This document shows, one piece after another, positions 8,521-16,777 of a stretch of 64,000 nucleotides of DNA. The notes under the pieces are model-generated. The model did not search any database. It was not told the origin of the DNA and saw only the letters and a program-made list of their open reading frames with translations. The stretch comes from UBA9926 sp038131595. GTDB lineage: Bacteria > Pseudomonadota > Gammaproteobacteria > Pseudomonadales > Azotimanducaceae. Where the stretch lies: contig JAYPPR010000008.1 in assembly GCA_038131595.1 (NCBI GenBank), positions 1,736,001-1,800,000 on the forward strand, in the 5' to 3' direction. Numbering within the stretch: position 1 is the stretch's first letter; each line of letters begins with the position of its first letter. The position numbers were made by a program, and so were the translations under genes.

Positions 8521-9666
8521 TCACCGCACCTCAATCAGTAGGGACTTAGGGCCGCCAAGACCACCCATGACTGCAGAATCAGGCTCTACGAGCCTGAGTG
8601 TGTCGAACTGCTGTGCAAGCAGCTGCGCAGTGATGGCTCCTTCTAATCGCGCAAGATGAGCGCCCAAGCAGAAGTGAATACCAAACCCTAGCCCCAAGTG
8701 CGGATTGGGTGATCGGTCGATCTTAAACCGCTCGGGTTCATCAAACACCTCTTCGTCACGATTGGCTGAGGCGATTAAGGGAATGATTAGTTCTCCAGCG
8801 CCGATGGAATGACCGCCCATCTCAACAGGCTCAGTCGTTCGACGTGCGGTCGCGCTAAATGGGGAGTAAAAACGCAGTGCTTCTTCGACAAAGCTGGTAG
8901 CGAGCGCCGGAGTGGCCTTTATGGCTGCAAACGTGTCTGGCAATTCGTGAAAGATCCTTGCAGATGCGGTGATTAGACCTGTTGTGGTTTCGTTCCCCGC
9001 GATCAGCAGTAGTCGGCAGAAACTCAGCAATTCCTCATCGGTTAAATGGCCCTCTTCGGTTTCCACGTGCACGAGCCGGCTGAGCAAGTGGTCCTCGGGC
9101 GATGCTCGAAGCGTCTCGATTTCACTAAGAAAATAGGTGTTCATTGCCTCGCTGGCCGCTACTGCCTCGGCGCTTGGCTCCGCGAATAGAATATCGCCAA
9201 TGTTGGAGAAGATGGCGTCCGACCAGGTCTTGAACGCGGCCATGTCTCCATCCTCTACGCCCAGCATTTCGGCAATGACCATGACTGGCAGTGGTGCGGC
9301 GAGGGCCGTGACAAGGTCGAATGGCTTCCCAACCGGCATCGCATCGATGAGTGCCTGGCACCGGTCTGTGATGGCGTCTCTCTGAGCCTCGATGTGAGTG
9401 GGTTTAAACGCGACACTGACGAGTTTTCGAAGGCGTTGGTGTACGGGCGGGTCACTAAATAGCATGGATGGCGCGCCATCTCGTTCCTCAGGGGGGCGCG
9501 TCGATACTTCGGATGAGAAGGTCGTGTGATCGCGCAAGATTCGCTGCACATCTGCATGCTTTGCGACTTGCCAGGGGCCGTCGTTTTCCATTCGGCTGAC
9601 GGGCGCCTGTTGGCGGAGGTGTGCAAACCATGCATAGGGATCAATGGGAGTATCGGTGTCGCTCAT
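8521..9666 (-). CDS. Cytochrome P450
   Basis: A soluble bacterial P450 of 381 residues, close to the 400-residue norm. The I-helix oxygen-activation motif is AGNETTT, the K-helix ExxR is in EEALRF, and the heme loop FGFGIHFCLGAH carries the cysteine thiolate ligand near residue 334. The pattern resembles CYP107/CYP109-like bacterial families that act on fatty acids, terpenes or aromatic compounds, but no substrate can be assigned. No ferredoxin or reductase gene is adjacent, so electrons must come from partners elsewhere. The gene stands alone between non-coding stretches. Confidence 0.93.
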   Translation of the reverse strand: MSDTDTPIDPYAWFAHLRQQAPVSRMENDGPWQVAKHADVQRILRDHTTFSSEVSTRPPEERDGAPSMLFSDPPVHQRLRKLVSVAFKPTHIEAQRDAITDRCQALIDAMPVGKPFDLVTALAAPLPVMVIAEMLGVEDGDMAAFKTWSDAIFSNIGDILFAEPSAEAVAASEAMNTYFLSEIETLRASPEDHLLSRLVHVETEEGHLTDEELLSFCRLLLIAGNETTTGLITASARIFHELPDTFAAIKATPALATSFVEEALRFYSPFSATARRTTEPVEMGGHSIGAGELIIPLIASANRDEEVFDEPERFKIDRSPNPHLGLGFGIHFCLGAHLARLEGAITAQLLAQQFDTLRLVEPDSAVMGGLGGPKSLLIEVR

Positions 9667-10140
9667 GGTTCGGTCTGACGGACGGGCTCAGGTCGGATCA
9701 TCGCCTAATCTGTAAGGTATGAAAAGCATCTCCACCTCCGGCGTGTGGGTCCGTCGCTTTTACTGAGTGAGAGCATCGGCGATTGCAAAAAGAATGAACT
9801 GCTTGATCGGGAATCAACCGTGCGTAATATAAGTCACATAAGCGTTTTATGTGTCGCAAGAATGTGCGGCACGAAACCAGAGCGCACATCAGTGTGCTAG
9901 GTCTGTTTCAATACACTGAGAACTGAACTCACTTCGCGTAGTAGGCAGATCACTCATTGCCCATGGTGGGCAGATAAAGAACCACCTGTTGATGTCGTCT
10001 CTGACGTTCGGAGAGATCGCGACATTGAGTACGGGTAAACCGAGCGCAAACACTAATGGCAGGCAGCAAGAGATAGAGAGCTGAGGAGAGTCAGTGCCTC
10101 CAATGTGAAGTAAGATCGACTAATGTTTCAGTCAGGGCCG
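9667..10140. other. Non-coding stretch between P450 and nadC
   Basis: About 470 bases without a supportable gene on either strand. The only structure noticed is the 19-base inverted repeat listed separately and a second imperfect one near 9880-9895 (GCGCAC, four bases, GTGTGC). It is the 5' region of the P450 gene and the 3' region of nadC. Confidence 0.6.
9835..9853. promoter_or_regulatory. Inverted repeat upstream of the P450 gene, possible operator
   Basis: CACATAA and TTATGTG form a perfect 7-base inverted repeat around a GCGTT spacer. It lies about 170 bases upstream of the P450 start and has no T-run on either side, so it looks more like a regulator site than a terminator. No regulator gene is adjacent. 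Confidence 0.35.
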
Positions 10141-10992
10141 TTAATCGCTTGGTGTGGTGATCATTCGCAGCGACAAATCGGTTGCCTGGATGTGTTTGGT
10201 CATCGCTCCGATAGAAATGTAATCGACACCGAGTGCGGCGATTCGCTTGATGTCGTCGTCGTTTTCGATGCCGCCTGATACTTCAAGTTTGATGGATGGG
10301 GGCGTCATTGCCACCGCCCGTCGGAGCGACTCATTGTCGAAATTGTCCAGCATGATCCAATCAGGCTTTGCCGCGATGGCCTCGGAAAGCTCATCGAGGG
10401 ATTCGACCTCAATTTCGAGCCTGAGTGAGGGGCTCATCGTTCGTGCTCGAGAAATAGCTTCGGCGATTCCGCCCGCTGCTACGATGTGGTTCTCCTTGAT
10501 GAGAAAAGCATCAAACAGCCCGATGCGGTGATTACTGCCACCGCCTATTTGAACTGCATACTTTTGAGCCAATCGTAGGCCTGGCAATGTCTTCCTCGTA
10601 TCTAGAATCTGTGTTTTTGAACCCTCCACGAGCGACGCATAATGATGAGCCGCGGTAGCTGTCGCCGAGAGGGTTTGCAAGAAATTGAGTGCGGTACGCT
10701 CGGCAGTCAAAATAGAGGCTGCGGGGCCAGTTAATTCAAAAAGGACAGTGTCTTGCAGGGCCCTCTGTCCTTCGATGACCTTCCACTTGATATCAATAGA
10801 CGGATCGACTTGCTGAAATACTTCGTTGACCCAAGGAGCTCCTGCGATGGTCGCCTCTTGCCGAGTAATGACGGTGGCTCGAGCTTGCTGTGCTGAATCG
10901 ATGAGCGCAGCAGTGACGTCGCCTTCTCCAAGGTCCTCCGCCAATGCATTAGCGACGGTTGAAGCGACATCTTTTAAGTAAAAGTTAGTCAA
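10141..10992 (-). CDS. nadC: Nicotinate-nucleotide pyrophosphorylase (quinolinate phosphoribosyltransferase)
   Basis: NadC converts quinolinate and PRPP to nicotinate mononucleotide, CO2 and pyrophosphate in de novo NAD synthesis. The 283-residue protein starts with the usual N-terminal sandwich domain (EDLGEGDVTAALI). The barrel motifs include ERTALNFLQTLS, DTRKTLPGLR, KYAVQIGGGSNHRIGL, FLIKENH, and DNFDNESL followed by the EVSGGI phosphate site. It overlaps the upstream retropepsin-like gene by four bases. Nearness to ampD is conserved with E. coli. Confidence 0.96.
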   Translation of the reverse strand: MTNFYLKDVASTVANALAEDLGEGDVTAALIDSAQQARATVITRQEATIAGAPWVNEVFQQVDPSIDIKWKVIEGQRALQDTVLFELTGPAASILTAERTALNFLQTLSATATAAHHYASLVEGSKTQILDTRKTLPGLRLAQKYAVQIGGGSNHRIGLFDAFLIKENHIVAAGGIAEAISRARTMSPSLRLEIEVESLDELSEAIAAKPDWIMLDNFDNESLRRAVAMTPPSIKLEVSGGIENDDDIKRIAALGVDYISIGAMTKHIQATDLSLRMITTPSD

Positions 10993-11498
10993 TGGCGGTA
11001 CCTCAGGGTGAGTGTGTCCTGCGCGATGGACAATTCTAACTCGGTCAACGCACTCATTCCGAGGAGTATCTCGTCGCCCTGCATGGCTGGATTGAGGCTA
11101 GCCGGAATGTTTTCAAGCTCAATACCGGCGAGATCAATAGAGGATAGCGCTGTTTGGTACACGGTGATCCATCCTGCAGCGGTCTTTGCTTTGAGCGGCC
11201 GTCCTCTTTCCAGCGCGAGCCGCGATGCTAAATGCGCAGGAATAACCACCTGGGTGGCACCTGTGTCGACAAGGAACTGAACGGGTACGCCGTTGACTGC
11301 GCCTGGGAGCAAGTAGTGCCCTTGACGATTAGCCGCTAAGCGAACGACAGTGCTGGCGCCCTCAATGGAGGCGTTCGTGTTCTGATTTGGAAAATCTCGA
11401 CTGCGTTCGATGCCACCGAACAAGAGCGTTAAAACGACAAGAAAGCTCAGCATGCCGAGTACGGTCATTACCTTGCCCAGTCCTGAAATAGGCGTCAT
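10989..11498 (-). CDS. Membrane-anchored retropepsin-like aspartic protease (TIGR02281 type)
   Basis: A 169-residue protein with one N-terminal TM segment (VMTVLGMLSFLVVLTLLFGG) followed by a periplasmic retropepsin-like domain. The single catalytic motif is FLVDTGATQVVIP, and the second conserved hydrophobic-glycine segment is EILLGMSALTELEL. One DTG per chain means an active enzyme would be a dimer. The ATG at 11498 is preferred over an upstream start at 11537, which would overlap the divergent ampD. Physiological substrates are not known for the bacterial family. It shares a four-base overlap with nadC. Confidence 0.82.
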   Translation of the reverse strand: MTPISGLGKVMTVLGMLSFLVVLTLLFGGIERSRDFPNQNTNASIEGASTVVRLAANRQGHYLLPGAVNGVPVQFLVDTGATQVVIPAHLASRLALERGRPLKAKTAAGWITVYQTALSSIDLAGIELENIPASLNPAMQGDEILLGMSALTELELSIAQDTLTLRYRH

Positions 11499-11528
11499 GC
11501 TCGGTTCTATCCTTTGTTGGGCCCACCA

Positions 11529-12080
11529 ATGGACCAATCAACGCTTCGCATTATCGATCATCACCTCGAGGGAGTGGTAACGCGGATTTCGCCTCACCAG
11601 GATGAAAGGCCAGGAGGCGAGATCAATCTCATTGTTGTGCATTGCATCAGTTTACCTGAGTCTCATTTTGGTTCGCGGTTTGTGGATGGACTGTTTACGG
11701 GGACCCTAGACCCAAGTGAGCATGAAGACCTTGGCGACTTGATCGGGTTAGCGGTGTCGGCGCACGTGGTGATAGACCGCGAAGGAGCCATGGTCCAATA
11801 CGTCCCCTTTGATCGACGCGCTTGGCACGCCGGCGCCTCAGTCTATGACGGTAGAGAGCGGTGCAATGACTTCAGTGTCGGGATTGAACTCATTGGCACC
11901 GACAAGTCAGCGTTTACTGAAGCCCAATACCGCTCGCTAGCGAGCGTTGTTAAAGCACTTGCCACTACCTATCAGATCGAACCTGCTCGTATCGTGGGGC
12001 ATAGTGATATCGCACCCGGTCGAAAGACAGATCCTGGTCCAAAGTTCGACTGGCAGCGACTAAAGGATTATCTCCAGTAG
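11529..12080 (+). CDS. ampD: 1,6-anhydro-N-acetylmuramyl-L-alanine amidase AmpD
   Basis: AmpD is the cytoplasmic zinc amidase that removes the stem peptide from anhydro-muropeptides during cell-wall recycling. The zinc ligands are visible in VVHCISLPE (first histidine), RRAWHAGAS (second) and the C-terminal GHSDIAPGRKTDPGP, where the aspartate and lysine complete the active site. The chain of about 183 residues is the normal AmpD length. I prefer the ATG at 11529. A TTG at 11514 is also possible. It is divergent from the retropepsin gene and followed by ampE, and an AmpG-like permease lies at 19.4 kb. Confidence 0.95.
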   Translation: MDQSTLRIIDHHLEGVVTRISPHQDERPGGEINLIVVHCISLPESHFGSRFVDGLFTGTLDPSEHEDLGDLIGLAVSAHVVIDREGAMVQYVPFDRRAWHAGASVYDGRERCNDFSVGIELIGTDKSAFTEAQYRSLASVVKALATTYQIEPARIVGHSDIAPGRKTDPGPKFDWQRLKDYLQ

Positions 12081-12134
12081 GAGACTCGAGTCAGTCGCAG
12101 TAGACTATTGACGTCTGAACAGTAGCAACAACGT

Positions 12135-12923
12135 ATGGAATTTTTGATCATCATTGTGTTGCTCGTGGCGCAGCGATTCTGGTGGCAAACGCTCCCGCTT
12201 GCGTCATGGGGAAGCGATCAGTGGACGGCAGTAGTATCCGAGAGGCTCGGTAGTGAACCGAGCGCCCAAGCGTATGTGGGTTGGGTCATATTGCCCTCGG
12301 CACTCGTGTTTTTTTTAGCGCTCGCCCTGGATGACTTTCTGATGGGTTTCCCCGCGTTTCTTATGACGGGACTACTGGTGCTGGTTGCCATCGAATCGAC
12401 CCCTTCCGGTCCATTCCTCGATCAGCATATCGTGGCGAGCGACAGCTCCCTAGATCTCGATGACTCGCGCTCAGATTACGGTTTGATTCATCATTTGTGC
12501 TCACTTCATCGCGGGTTCTTCGCACCGCTTTTGTTGTTGCTAGTACTGGGTATTTGGGCCGTTGTGGCCTGGCGGTTACATGGGTGGTTTGTATCTCACT
12601 ATCAACGCAGAGAGGCGGGTGGCGAATTAATGGCAAGACTTCGGCAGCTACTGCCCGGACTCGATTCCCTCGCGCTAAGAGTGTCGCTCTTCGTGCTCGT
12701 GTTTTGGCGCGGTTTTGGTGTGATTTGGACACTGTTCCTGCAATCGCTTGAGACCTGGCAAGTTGATTTAGAGGTTTTCCTCTCGTCAGTCTGGGGGCAA
12801 GTGCAACACCGTGGTCCCGGAGCTGACGCACAGTCGGCGGACGATCCTGCCGAGCGACTACTCAATCGGTTACTGCTTGGTTGGGCTGGGATGGCTGCGT
12901 TGTTCGAGATCGCGTTTTCTTAG
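12135..12923 (+). CDS. ampE: AmpE-like inner membrane protein
   Basis: A 262-residue polytopic membrane protein with about four hydrophobic stretches: an N-terminal LIIIVLLVAQRFWW, then VILPSALVFFLALALDDFLM, APLLLLLVLGIWAVVAWRLH, and a C-terminal WAGMAALFEIAF. The order ampD-ampE, 54 bases apart, and the length match AmpE of the CobD/CbiB-like superfamily. AmpE has been proposed as a sensory or accessory protein in beta-lactamase regulation, but its biochemical role is unclear. Sequence conservation is modest, so the call leans on gene order. Confidence 0.75.
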   Translation: MEFLIIIVLLVAQRFWWQTLPLASWGSDQWTAVVSERLGSEPSAQAYVGWVILPSALVFFLALALDDFLMGFPAFLMTGLLVLVAIESTPSGPFLDQHIVASDSSLDLDDSRSDYGLIHHLCSLHRGFFAPLLLLLVLGIWAVVAWRLHGWFVSHYQRREAGGELMARLRQLLPGLDSLALRVSLFVLVFWRGFGVIWTLFLQSLETWQVDLEVFLSSVWGQVQHRGPGADAQSADDPAERLLNRLLLGWAGMAALFEIAFS

Positions 12924-13182
12924 TCGGTTAATGAAATCAATGCCTACAGCGCGAGGAGGCGAGAATGGAGCCTTTAAAGGGCGACCATCGAGAAAGGAGG
13001 CGCTCAGGAGGTGCAGTCAATCCACATGCGGCTCTGGCCTTAGTTTGGGCAATGTAAACCCGTGATGAGATGGATTGATTAAATCAAACAGTCAAACGCT
13101 ATCGGGTCAGTTAAGCAGGCACTGCTGACCTTGAACCGACGTCTTAGCAACTCTTTGCAACTGAGGTGGCACTAGGCATCTA

Positions 13183-14058
13183 ATGGAAACAAAAAAAGAT
13201 ACCAGAAACGGTTTCCAGATCACTCTGTTGCTCTTTTTGATGGGCGCCTCATGGTGCGCCATTGGTCTTGGTGAAGAGAAATCGACCAAGGCGCAGGCGG
13301 CTCAAAGAATTATCACGCTTTCGCCTCATCTTACCGAAATGGTATTTGATCTTGGTCTCGGTGCCTCGCTCGTTGGGGTGTCACAATTCTCTAACGTACC
13401 TCCCTCAGCCATGTCACTGCCGCGAGTCGGGGATGCCTTCCAGTTAAATGTGGAGGCCATCGTGTCGCTCAAGCCAACCTTGATTCTCGCTTGGGAAGGT
13501 GGCGTCCCTAGGGCGATTCGCACGCTTCGCTCCATGGGTATCCCGGTGGTTTTGGTTGGCTCAGAGGGGCTTCGCACCATTGGTGATGCCTACCGGCGAC
13601 TCGGCACAGTATTGAACAAAGAGGATGTCGCAGAGGTGATCGCCAGTCGGTTTGAGCGGCGATTAAAGGAACTCAACCAGCAAAATCCTTCGTCTGACCA
13701 GCGGGTATTTATGCAAATACAAGACGTACGGCTTTTTACGGTGAATAGCGATCACTTTATGGGGCAAGCGTTAGCGACTTGTGGAGTAGATAACATCTTT
13801 GCTGACGCACCGCTTTCGGTCGCGCCCGTTTCGCTCGAAGCAGTGATTGGTGCTCAGCCAAATGTCATCGTTACCGTTGCACAGGCGAATCAAAAAGACC
13901 CGTGGACCAAAATTTGGCGCACGCATTTGCCTGCGGCCCGTCTTGTCGAATTCCCTGCAAGCGACATCAGCCAGCCGGTTGCTAGAATATTGGGCGGCGT
14001 TTCGGCCCTTTGTAACGCGCTAAATCGTGGCGTGAGCGAGAGTGCGTCCTATAATTAA
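13183..14058 (+). CDS. Periplasmic binding protein, BtuF-like (cobalamin or metal chelate)
   Basis: A 291-residue exported protein: an N-terminal hydrophobic signal (ITLLLFLMGASWCAIGLG) is followed by a helical-backbone metal-receptor domain. RIITLSPHLTEMVFDLGLG, then GVSQFSNVPP, LPRVGDAFQLNVEAIVSLKPTLIL and IPVVLVG follow the BtuF/TroA pattern. No permease or ATPase gene is adjacent, so it must work with a transporter encoded elsewhere. A cobalamin adenosyltransferase gene at 18.7 kb fits a B12 role but is not proof. It occupies the position where pdhR lies in E. coli, immediately before aceE. Confidence 0.8.
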   Translation: METKKDTRNGFQITLLLFLMGASWCAIGLGEEKSTKAQAAQRIITLSPHLTEMVFDLGLGASLVGVSQFSNVPPSAMSLPRVGDAFQLNVEAIVSLKPTLILAWEGGVPRAIRTLRSMGIPVVLVGSEGLRTIGDAYRRLGTVLNKEDVAEVIASRFERRLKELNQQNPSSDQRVFMQIQDVRLFTVNSDHFMGQALATCGVDNIFADAPLSVAPVSLEAVIGAQPNVIVTVAQANQKDPWTKIWRTHLPAARLVEFPASDISQPVARILGGVSALCNALNRGVSESASYN

Positions 14059-14101
14059 AAGGAGACGTTTCCTCAGGCCAAAGTGAGGAGGTAACCATAT
14101 C

Positions 14102-16777
14102 GTGCAAAGCGATCAGCCAGAACACACGAGCGACATTGATCCGGAAGAAACCCGTGAGTGGCTAGACGCGCTGGCGTCAGTCGTCGAGGGACAGGGCGTT
14201 GAGCGAGCTCAGTACTTACTTCAAATGCTGGCCTCCAAAGTGACTGAGCATGGATCGCAGCTTCCTTTCGCTATGACCACTCCCTACCGGAATACGATCC
14301 CCGTGCATCGGGAAGCCCGAATGCCGGGTGATTTATTCATCGAACGTAGTATCCGCAGTCTCATTCGCTGGAATGCCATGGCCATGGTGATGCGAGCGAA
14401 CCTAAAAGACAGTACCTTGGGCGGCCACATTTCCACTTTCCAATCGTCAGCCACGCTCTACGATGTGGGGTTTAATTACTTTTTTCGTGGTAATCAGCCC
14501 GGGCGGCCCGGAGATCTCCTTTATATACAAGGGCACAGCGCCCCTGGCATTTACGCTCGGTCTTTTTTGGAAGGATCGCTGACTGAAGACCAACTCGATC
14601 ACTTTAGGCAGGAGGTCGACGGCAACGGGTTATCGAGTTATCCGCATCCCTGGCTAATGCCCGACTACTGGCAATTCCCAACCGTCTCTATGGGTCTCGG
14701 ACCGCTGCAGGCGATTTATCAAGCCCACATCATGAAGTACTTAGAGAATCGCAGGCTGACAGAAGCGAACGATCGGAAGGTCTGGTGTTTTGTTGGCGAT
14801 GGAGAGATGGATGAACCCGAATCGCTAGGTGCGATTTCACTCGCCGGACGGGAGAGACTCGATAACCTGATCTTCGTCGTTAACTGCAATTTGCAACGAC
14901 TCGATGGTCCGGTTCGGGGCAATGGCAAAATTATTCAGGAACTTGAAGGCGTTTTCCGAGGGGCTGGCTGGAACGTTATTAAAGTCGTCTGGGGCAGGCA
15001 GTGGGATCCGCTATTCGAGCGTGACAAAAGTGGTCTGTTACAACAGCGAATGGATGAGGCTGTCGACGGCGATTATCAAAACTATAAGAGTAATTCAGGC
15101 GATTACGTTCGTGAGCACTTTTTTGGCAAATATCCTGAACTGCTGGACATCGTTGCTGACATGAGCGACGAGCAGTTGTCAAAGTTGAATCGAGGAGGTC
15201 ACGATCCTTACAAGGTGTTTGCTGCCTATGCTGCCGCGGTGCGTCACCAAGGTCAGCCGACGGTTATTCTGGCAAAAACGGTCAAAGGATATGGCTTGGG
15301 GCCAGCGGGTGAGGCCCAGAACTACACGCACTCTGTGAAAAAATTAGATCTTGAGGCACTCAAGGGTTTTAGGGATCGTTTCGATTTGCCGATCCCGGAT
15401 GACGATCTTGAGCGGGTCCCGTATTACCGACCGCCCGAAGATTCAACAGAAATACGGTATCTAAAAGCTTGTCGCGATCGGCTGGGTGGGCCTATTCCTA
15501 GTCGTATTAGCGACTTTGAATCGCTAGAGGTGCCTCCACTCGACGCCTTCTCGGCCCTGTTAAAAGGATCGGGCGAACGCGAAATATCAACGACGATGGC
15601 CTTTGTTCGTTTGCTTCAAATTCTGGTGAAAGACCCCAATATTGGCGAGCGGATTGTACCTATCGTGCCCGATGAGGCTAGAACCTTTGGAATGGAGGGG
15701 ATGTTCCGTCAGCTTGGCATTTACTCTAGCGTGGGTCAGTTGTACGAGCCGGTCGATACGGGCCAGATGATGGTCTATCGAGAAGATCGGCATGGTCAGG
15801 TTATGGAAGAGGGGATTAATGAAGGCGGCGCCTTCTCTGCATGGCTAGCAGCCGCGACTTCTTACTCAACTCATGCGCAAACGCTGGTTCCTTTCTATAT
15901 TTATTATTCGATGTTTGGGTTTCAACGAGTGGGAGACCTCTGTTGGGCGGCTGGGGACTTGAGCGCAAGAGGGTTTCTGTTGGGAGGCACCTCGGGTCGC
16001 ACAACGCTGAACGGGGAAGGACTCCAACATCAAGATGGCCATAGTCACGTGCTCGCTGGAACCATCCCTAACTGCGTGACCTACGATCCTACCTTCTCAT
16101 ATGAGCTTGCGGTCATCATTCGGCATGGTCTGAAGACCATGTTTGTTGATAAAGAAGCGAAGTTTTTTTACATCACGTTAATGAACGAAAACTACCCGCA
16201 ACCTGAGATGCCAGAGGGGGTAGAAGCATCCATCTGCAAGGGTATGTATTTGCTCAAAGAGGCGCCGCGGAAGCGGTCGAAAAAGAAAGTGCAACTGCTT
16301 GGCTCAGGCGCCATTCTTCAAGAGGTGCTGGCCGCGGCTGAACTGCTCGAAGAGACGTGCGGGGTCATAGCAGATATTTGGAGTGTCACCAGCTTCAACG
16401 AACTAAAACGGGAAGGCGACGATGTCGAAAGATGGAATCGTTTGCATCCTAGTGAGCCGCCCAGAACGTCCCATGTGAGCGAATGCCTAGATGGGCGTAC
16501 CGGGCCGGTGATTGCCGCCACTGATTATGTTCGACTCTATGCCGATCAAATCAGAAGTCAGATCGAAGCGCCGTATGTAGTGCTAGGTACGGATGGTTTT
16601 GGTCGAAGTGATACAAGAGCTCGTCTTCGTCATTTTTTTGAGGTTGATCGATATCACATTGCGCATGCTGCGCTTCATGCGCTGCATGAGATGCAAGTGA
16701 TCGATAGCGAAACCTTACGATCAGCCTCTAGCGCATGGAATATTGATGCCGATAAGTTAAATCCGGTGAGCCTGTAA
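14102..16777 (+). CDS. aceE: Pyruvate dehydrogenase E1 component (homodimeric type)
   Basis: E1 decarboxylates pyruvate with thiamine diphosphate and passes the acetyl group to the lipoyl domain of E2. The protein is 891 residues, matching the single-chain gammaproteobacterial AceE. The TPP-binding motif GDGEMDEPES begins near residue 231 and ends in NCN. Further family landmarks are GLGPLQAIYQA, KTVKGYGLG, and DEARTFGMEGMF near the middle. The start is a GTG preceded by an AGGAGG site about eleven bases upstream. Its TAA overlaps the ATG of aceF, so both chains are coupled. A TATAAT at 14050 may be a promoter element. No PdhR gene is present. Confidence 0.97.
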   Translation: MQSDQPEHTSDIDPEETREWLDALASVVEGQGVERAQYLLQMLASKVTEHGSQLPFAMTTPYRNTIPVHREARMPGDLFIERSIRSLIRWNAMAMVMRANLKDSTLGGHISTFQSSATLYDVGFNYFFRGNQPGRPGDLLYIQGHSAPGIYARSFLEGSLTEDQLDHFRQEVDGNGLSSYPHPWLMPDYWQFPTVSMGLGPLQAIYQAHIMKYLENRRLTEANDRKVWCFVGDGEMDEPESLGAISLAGRERLDNLIFVVNCNLQRLDGPVRGNGKIIQELEGVFRGAGWNVIKVVWGRQWDPLFERDKSGLLQQRMDEAVDGDYQNYKSNSGDYVREHFFGKYPELLDIVADMSDEQLSKLNRGGHDPYKVFAAYAAAVRHQGQPTVILAKTVKGYGLGPAGEAQNYTHSVKKLDLEALKGFRDRFDLPIPDDDLERVPYYRPPEDSTEIRYLKACRDRLGGPIPSRISDFESLEVPPLDAFSALLKGSGEREISTTMAFVRLLQILVKDPNIGERIVPIVPDEARTFGMEGMFRQLGIYSSVGQLYEPVDTGQMMVYREDRHGQVMEEGINEGGAFSAWLAAATSYSTHAQTLVPFYIYYSMFGFQRVGDLCWAAGDLSARGFLLGGTSGRTTLNGEGLQHQDGHSHVLAGTIPNCVTYDPTFSYELAVIIRHGLKTMFVDKEAKFFYITLMNENYPQPEMPEGVEASICKGMYLLKEAPRKRSKKKVQLLGSGAILQEVLAAAELLEETCGVIADIWSVTSFNELKREGDDVERWNRLHPSEPPRTSHVSECLDGRTGPVIAATDYVRLYADQIRSQIEAPYVVLGTDGFGRSDTRARLRHFFEVDRYHIAHAALHALHEMQVIDSETLRSASSAWNIDADKLNPVSL

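Noticed and set aside
9698..9889. 63-codon minus-strand frame upstream of the P450 gene
   Set aside because: Cysteine- and histidine-rich random-looking translation that covers the inverted repeat.
12965..13057. 30-codon frame with a GAGGAGG ribosome-like site
   Set aside because: Composition is arginine- and alanine-rich with no family pattern, and purine-rich runs around it imitate ribosome sites. It could be a leader peptide but nothing supports it.
12924..13182. Cobalamin riboswitch upstream of the BtuF-like gene
   Set aside because: The B12-box and the conserved GCCACTG-type core were not found in this 259-base gap.
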